Origin: an uncultured Candidatus Nitrosopelagicus sp.
Lineage (GTDB): Archaea > Thermoproteota > Nitrososphaeria > Nitrososphaerales > Nitrosopumilaceae
Reading direction: 5' to 3'
Assembly: GCA_937896695.1 (NCBI GenBank)
Contig: CALBOT010000043.1
Span: 1-15,032, forward strand
Length of the DNA: 15,032 nt
Below the pieces are notes generated by a model. That model made no database searches. It was not told where the DNA came from and saw nothing but the letters and a program-made list of their open reading frames with translations. The position numbers were made by a program, and so were the translations under genes. Below, in pieces: positions 13,343 through 15,032 of the stretch. How positions within the stretch are numbered: the stretch's first letter is position 1; the number at the start of each line of letters is the position of its first letter.

Positions 13343-14293
13343 TCAATCTTTCTTTTGTTGGTCGATAACTTTTCTTAATTGCACAATATGCTCAGGATTT
13401 GTTCCACAACAGCCACCAATAATGTTGATTTGAGGATATTCTTTGATAAATGAATCAAGGGCAGTAGCCATTTTTTCTGGAGTCATTTTGTATACGGCAT
13501 GACCACCTTCATTTTCAGGCATACCTGCATTTGGAACTACCAATAATGGTTTGTGCTTTTGGTCATTTAGCCACTGAACACTTGGTTCCATTTCGATTGG
13601 ACCCGTAGAACAATTCAAACCAAAGACATCAATCCCCATTTCAGAAATAGTGGTATATGCAGATTGTACATTTGTCCCAAGCAACATTTTTCCATATTGA
13701 TCTAAAGTGACATTTGAAATCAATGTCACTTTTTTTCCAGTTTTTTCCATAGCAATATGAGATGCCTCAACTGCTAATTTTACCTCAAGGATATCCTGAC
13801 TAGTTTCGATAAGTAAAGCATCTGCAGTTCCTTTGATTAATCCCTCAGCTTGTAACTCAAATGCATCTCTAATTTCAGACAAAGGCATCTGACCAAGATC
13901 AGCATCATTTGAACTAGGCAAATAACCAGTAGGACCCATAGAGCCAATAACAAATCTCTGTCGGTCTGTAAATTCATTACAGACGCTTCTTGCAAGCTCT
14001 GCACTTTTTTGATTTATCTCAACAGTTTGTGAACCAAATCCATATTCATCTAATTTAATTTTGTTTGAACCAAATGTGTTAGTTTCAATACAATCTGCGC
14101 CAGCAGAAAGATACTTTCGGTGAATTTCTTTTATCCAATCTGGTTTAGTGATTGACAGTCCATCATTAAATCCATCTTTCCCATCAGGGAAATCTTGAGA
14201 TTTTGGATCATATCTTTGAATTTCAGTTCCCATCGCTCCATCAAAAAGAAGAATTCTATTTTCCAATGCAGTAGCAAATGTTTCTTCACTCAA
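13343..14293 (-). CDS. Homocysteine S-methyltransferase, zinc module of split methionine synthase
   Basis: A (beta/alpha)8 homocysteine methyltransferase that binds and activates homocysteine through zinc. The three zinc-ligand cysteines are Cys228 (GLNCST) and Cys295-Cys296 (IGGCCGTNPEH). FDGAMGTEIQ at 17-26 and AGADCIETNTFGSN at 64-77 are the other family signatures. The 316-residue length and the sequence match the N-terminal domain of bacterial MetH, here as a separate protein that would work with the B12 module at 10285-12783. It starts with TTG at 14293; this codon overlaps the TGA of the MetF-like gene (TTGA), so translation is coupled to that gene. A few archaeal homologues use other methyl donors such as S-methylmethionine, but the neighbouring folate and B12 genes favour the MetH role. 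Confidence 0.9.
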   Translation of the reverse strand: MSEETFATALENRILLFDGAMGTEIQRYDPKSQDFPDGKDGFNDGLSITKPDWIKEIHRKYLSAGADCIETNTFGSNKIKLDEYGFGSQTVEINQKSAELARSVCNEFTDRQRFVIGSMGPTGYLPSSNDADLGQMPLSEIRDAFELQAEGLIKGTADALLIETSQDILEVKLAVEASHIAMEKTGKKVTLISNVTLDQYGKMLLGTNVQSAYTTISEMGIDVFGLNCSTGPIEMEPSVQWLNDQKHKPLLVVPNAGMPENEGGHAVYKMTPEKMATALDSFIKEYPQINIIGGCCGTNPEHIVQLRKVIDQQKKD

Positions 14294-15024
14294 TTTTGTA
14301 ATCGTGTTAAGAAGTCTAATGCTCCTTTAAAATCATTTGGAGATGTTAGTAAAACATCACCAGTAATACTCTCAATTTCAAGAACAAAAGATGAGAAATT
14401 GTCTTCATAGTTTGACCAATCAAGGTTAAGAAATTGTGCAGAGCGTGAATTTTTTTCAGAAGGAAATAGCAAGCAAGGAATAATTTCAAAGTTTTTTGGG
14501 TTCAAATGATCATGGAGTCTTTTTACTTGGGAAATATCATGAACCACCTGAGTAACAAATCCATTTGGATTAGAGTCTATTTTTTTAGAAATTTTTTCAA
14601 AGTTTGGTTTACTTGGAAGGGACAAAAAGAGATCAATTTTTTCATTAAACTTATTTTGAATTAGATACTTTACTGCAGAACTTGGAAAAACTCCGGATTT
14701 GTAATCATTTTCAGGAGATGGATCGCCCATTAGAATTAGAATTCCATCAATATGGGCATTTATGGCAGAATCAACAATATCAGTAATCTCTGAAATTGTT
14801 TTATCAATAACACGTAAACTAATAGTAACATTGAGTTTTGGATGTTTTTGTTTAATTTCTGCACCAATAAGTAGAGGAGAAATTCTTTCAATTCCTAAAA
14901 CAGAATCAGTTACATGAATTCCATCACAAAACTTGCTAATTTGTTCAATTCTCTCATCTAGTAACTGAATTCGTGAGGGAGGATCAGATATCTTTGGAGG
15001 GTTAATCTCATATCTAATAGTCAT
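14290..15024 (-). CDS. metF: MetF-like methylenetetrahydrofolate reductase, short form
   Basis: Likely reduces 5,10-methylene-tetrahydrofolate to 5-methyl-tetrahydrofolate, the methyl donor for methionine synthesis, with a bound flavin. Visible motifs are YEINPPK (5-11, the active-site Glu region), HVTDSVLG (37-44), SLRVIDK (69-75) and GILILMGDPSP (94-104), which match the barrel strands of MetF (in bacteria LxLxGD near the same place). At 244 residues it is about 40-50 shorter than bacterial MetF (around 290), with reduced C-terminal helices. It overlaps the homocysteine module by four bases, so both are one operon. ATG at 15024 is eight bases from the window edge, so its promoter is outside. 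The divergence is high, and the substrate could be a related folate or methanopterin species. Confidence 0.8.
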   Translation of the reverse strand: MTIRYEINPPKISDPPSRIQLLDERIEQISKFCDGIHVTDSVLGIERISPLLIGAEIKQKHPKLNVTISLRVIDKTISEITDIVDSAINAHIDGILILMGDPSPENDYKSGVFPSSAVKYLIQNKFNEKIDLFLSLPSKPNFEKISKKIDSNPNGFVTQVVHDISQVKRLHDHLNPKNFEIIPCLLFPSEKNSRSAQFLNLDWSNYEDNFSSFVLEIESITGDVLLTSPNDFKGALDFLTRLQN

Positions 15025-15032
15025 ATGTGAAA

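Noticed and set aside
1..15032. tRNA, rRNA, insertion sequence or attachment site
   Set aside because: The short gaps between genes show no cloverleaf pattern, transposase, terminal inverted repeats or target duplications that I could see.

Overview
The window is mostly chromosome of an ammonia-oxidising thaumarchaeon (Nitrososphaerota, Nitrosopumilus-like). This rests on a copper nitrite-reductase-type multicopper oxidase of the marine ammonia-oxidiser kind, archaeal/eukaryal-type ribosomal proteins (eL15, eL31, eL39), a divergent FtsZ-like protein, secreted proteins with paired WVxxGQ/WWxxNQ-type repeats, AT-rich DNA, and TATA boxes about 25 bases upstream of start codons (leaderless transcription). 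All calls come from reading the sequence; no database search was possible.

Layout. Positions 1 to about 1006 look bacterial: a partial secreted protein and the REC-tail plus GGDEF part of a diguanylate cyclase, with clearly higher GC. This block is joined in frame at about 1006 to the start of a thaumarchaeal secreted protein, giving one chimeric open frame. An assembly chimera is the likeliest explanation. From 1007 onward everything is archaeal: eL15 (-), a secreted repeat protein (+), a membrane-anchored secreted protein (-), a SerA-type dehydrogenase (-), a 31-residue membrane peptide (+), NirK (-), a class II fumarase/aspartase-family lyase (+), a tRNA methylthiotransferase (+), an FtsZ-like protein (+), then eL39-eL31 (-), methionine synthase without its homocysteine domain (-), a small helical protein (+), and the pair homocysteine methyltransferase and MetF-like reductase (-).

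How the genes work together. The right half is a methionine/one-carbon block: MetF-like makes methyl-tetrahydrofolate, the separate zinc homocysteine module (13343-14293) and the B12/folate/activation module (10285-12783) together make up a split MetH. SerA feeds serine, a one-carbon donor. eL39 and eL31 sit at the ribosome exit tunnel and share a transcript with zero spacing. NirK is the main periplasmic/pseudoperiplasmic copper enzyme.

The points most worth a second look are the archaeal-bacterial junction near 1006, the FtsZ-like protein that lacks the tubulin-family GTP signature, the split methionine synthase with an opposite-strand small gene inside it, the repeat-expanded tail of eL31, and the unannotated-size membrane peptide at 4193. 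No CRISPR array, insertion sequence, tRNA or rRNA was seen. No gene-free gap exceeds 300 bases.
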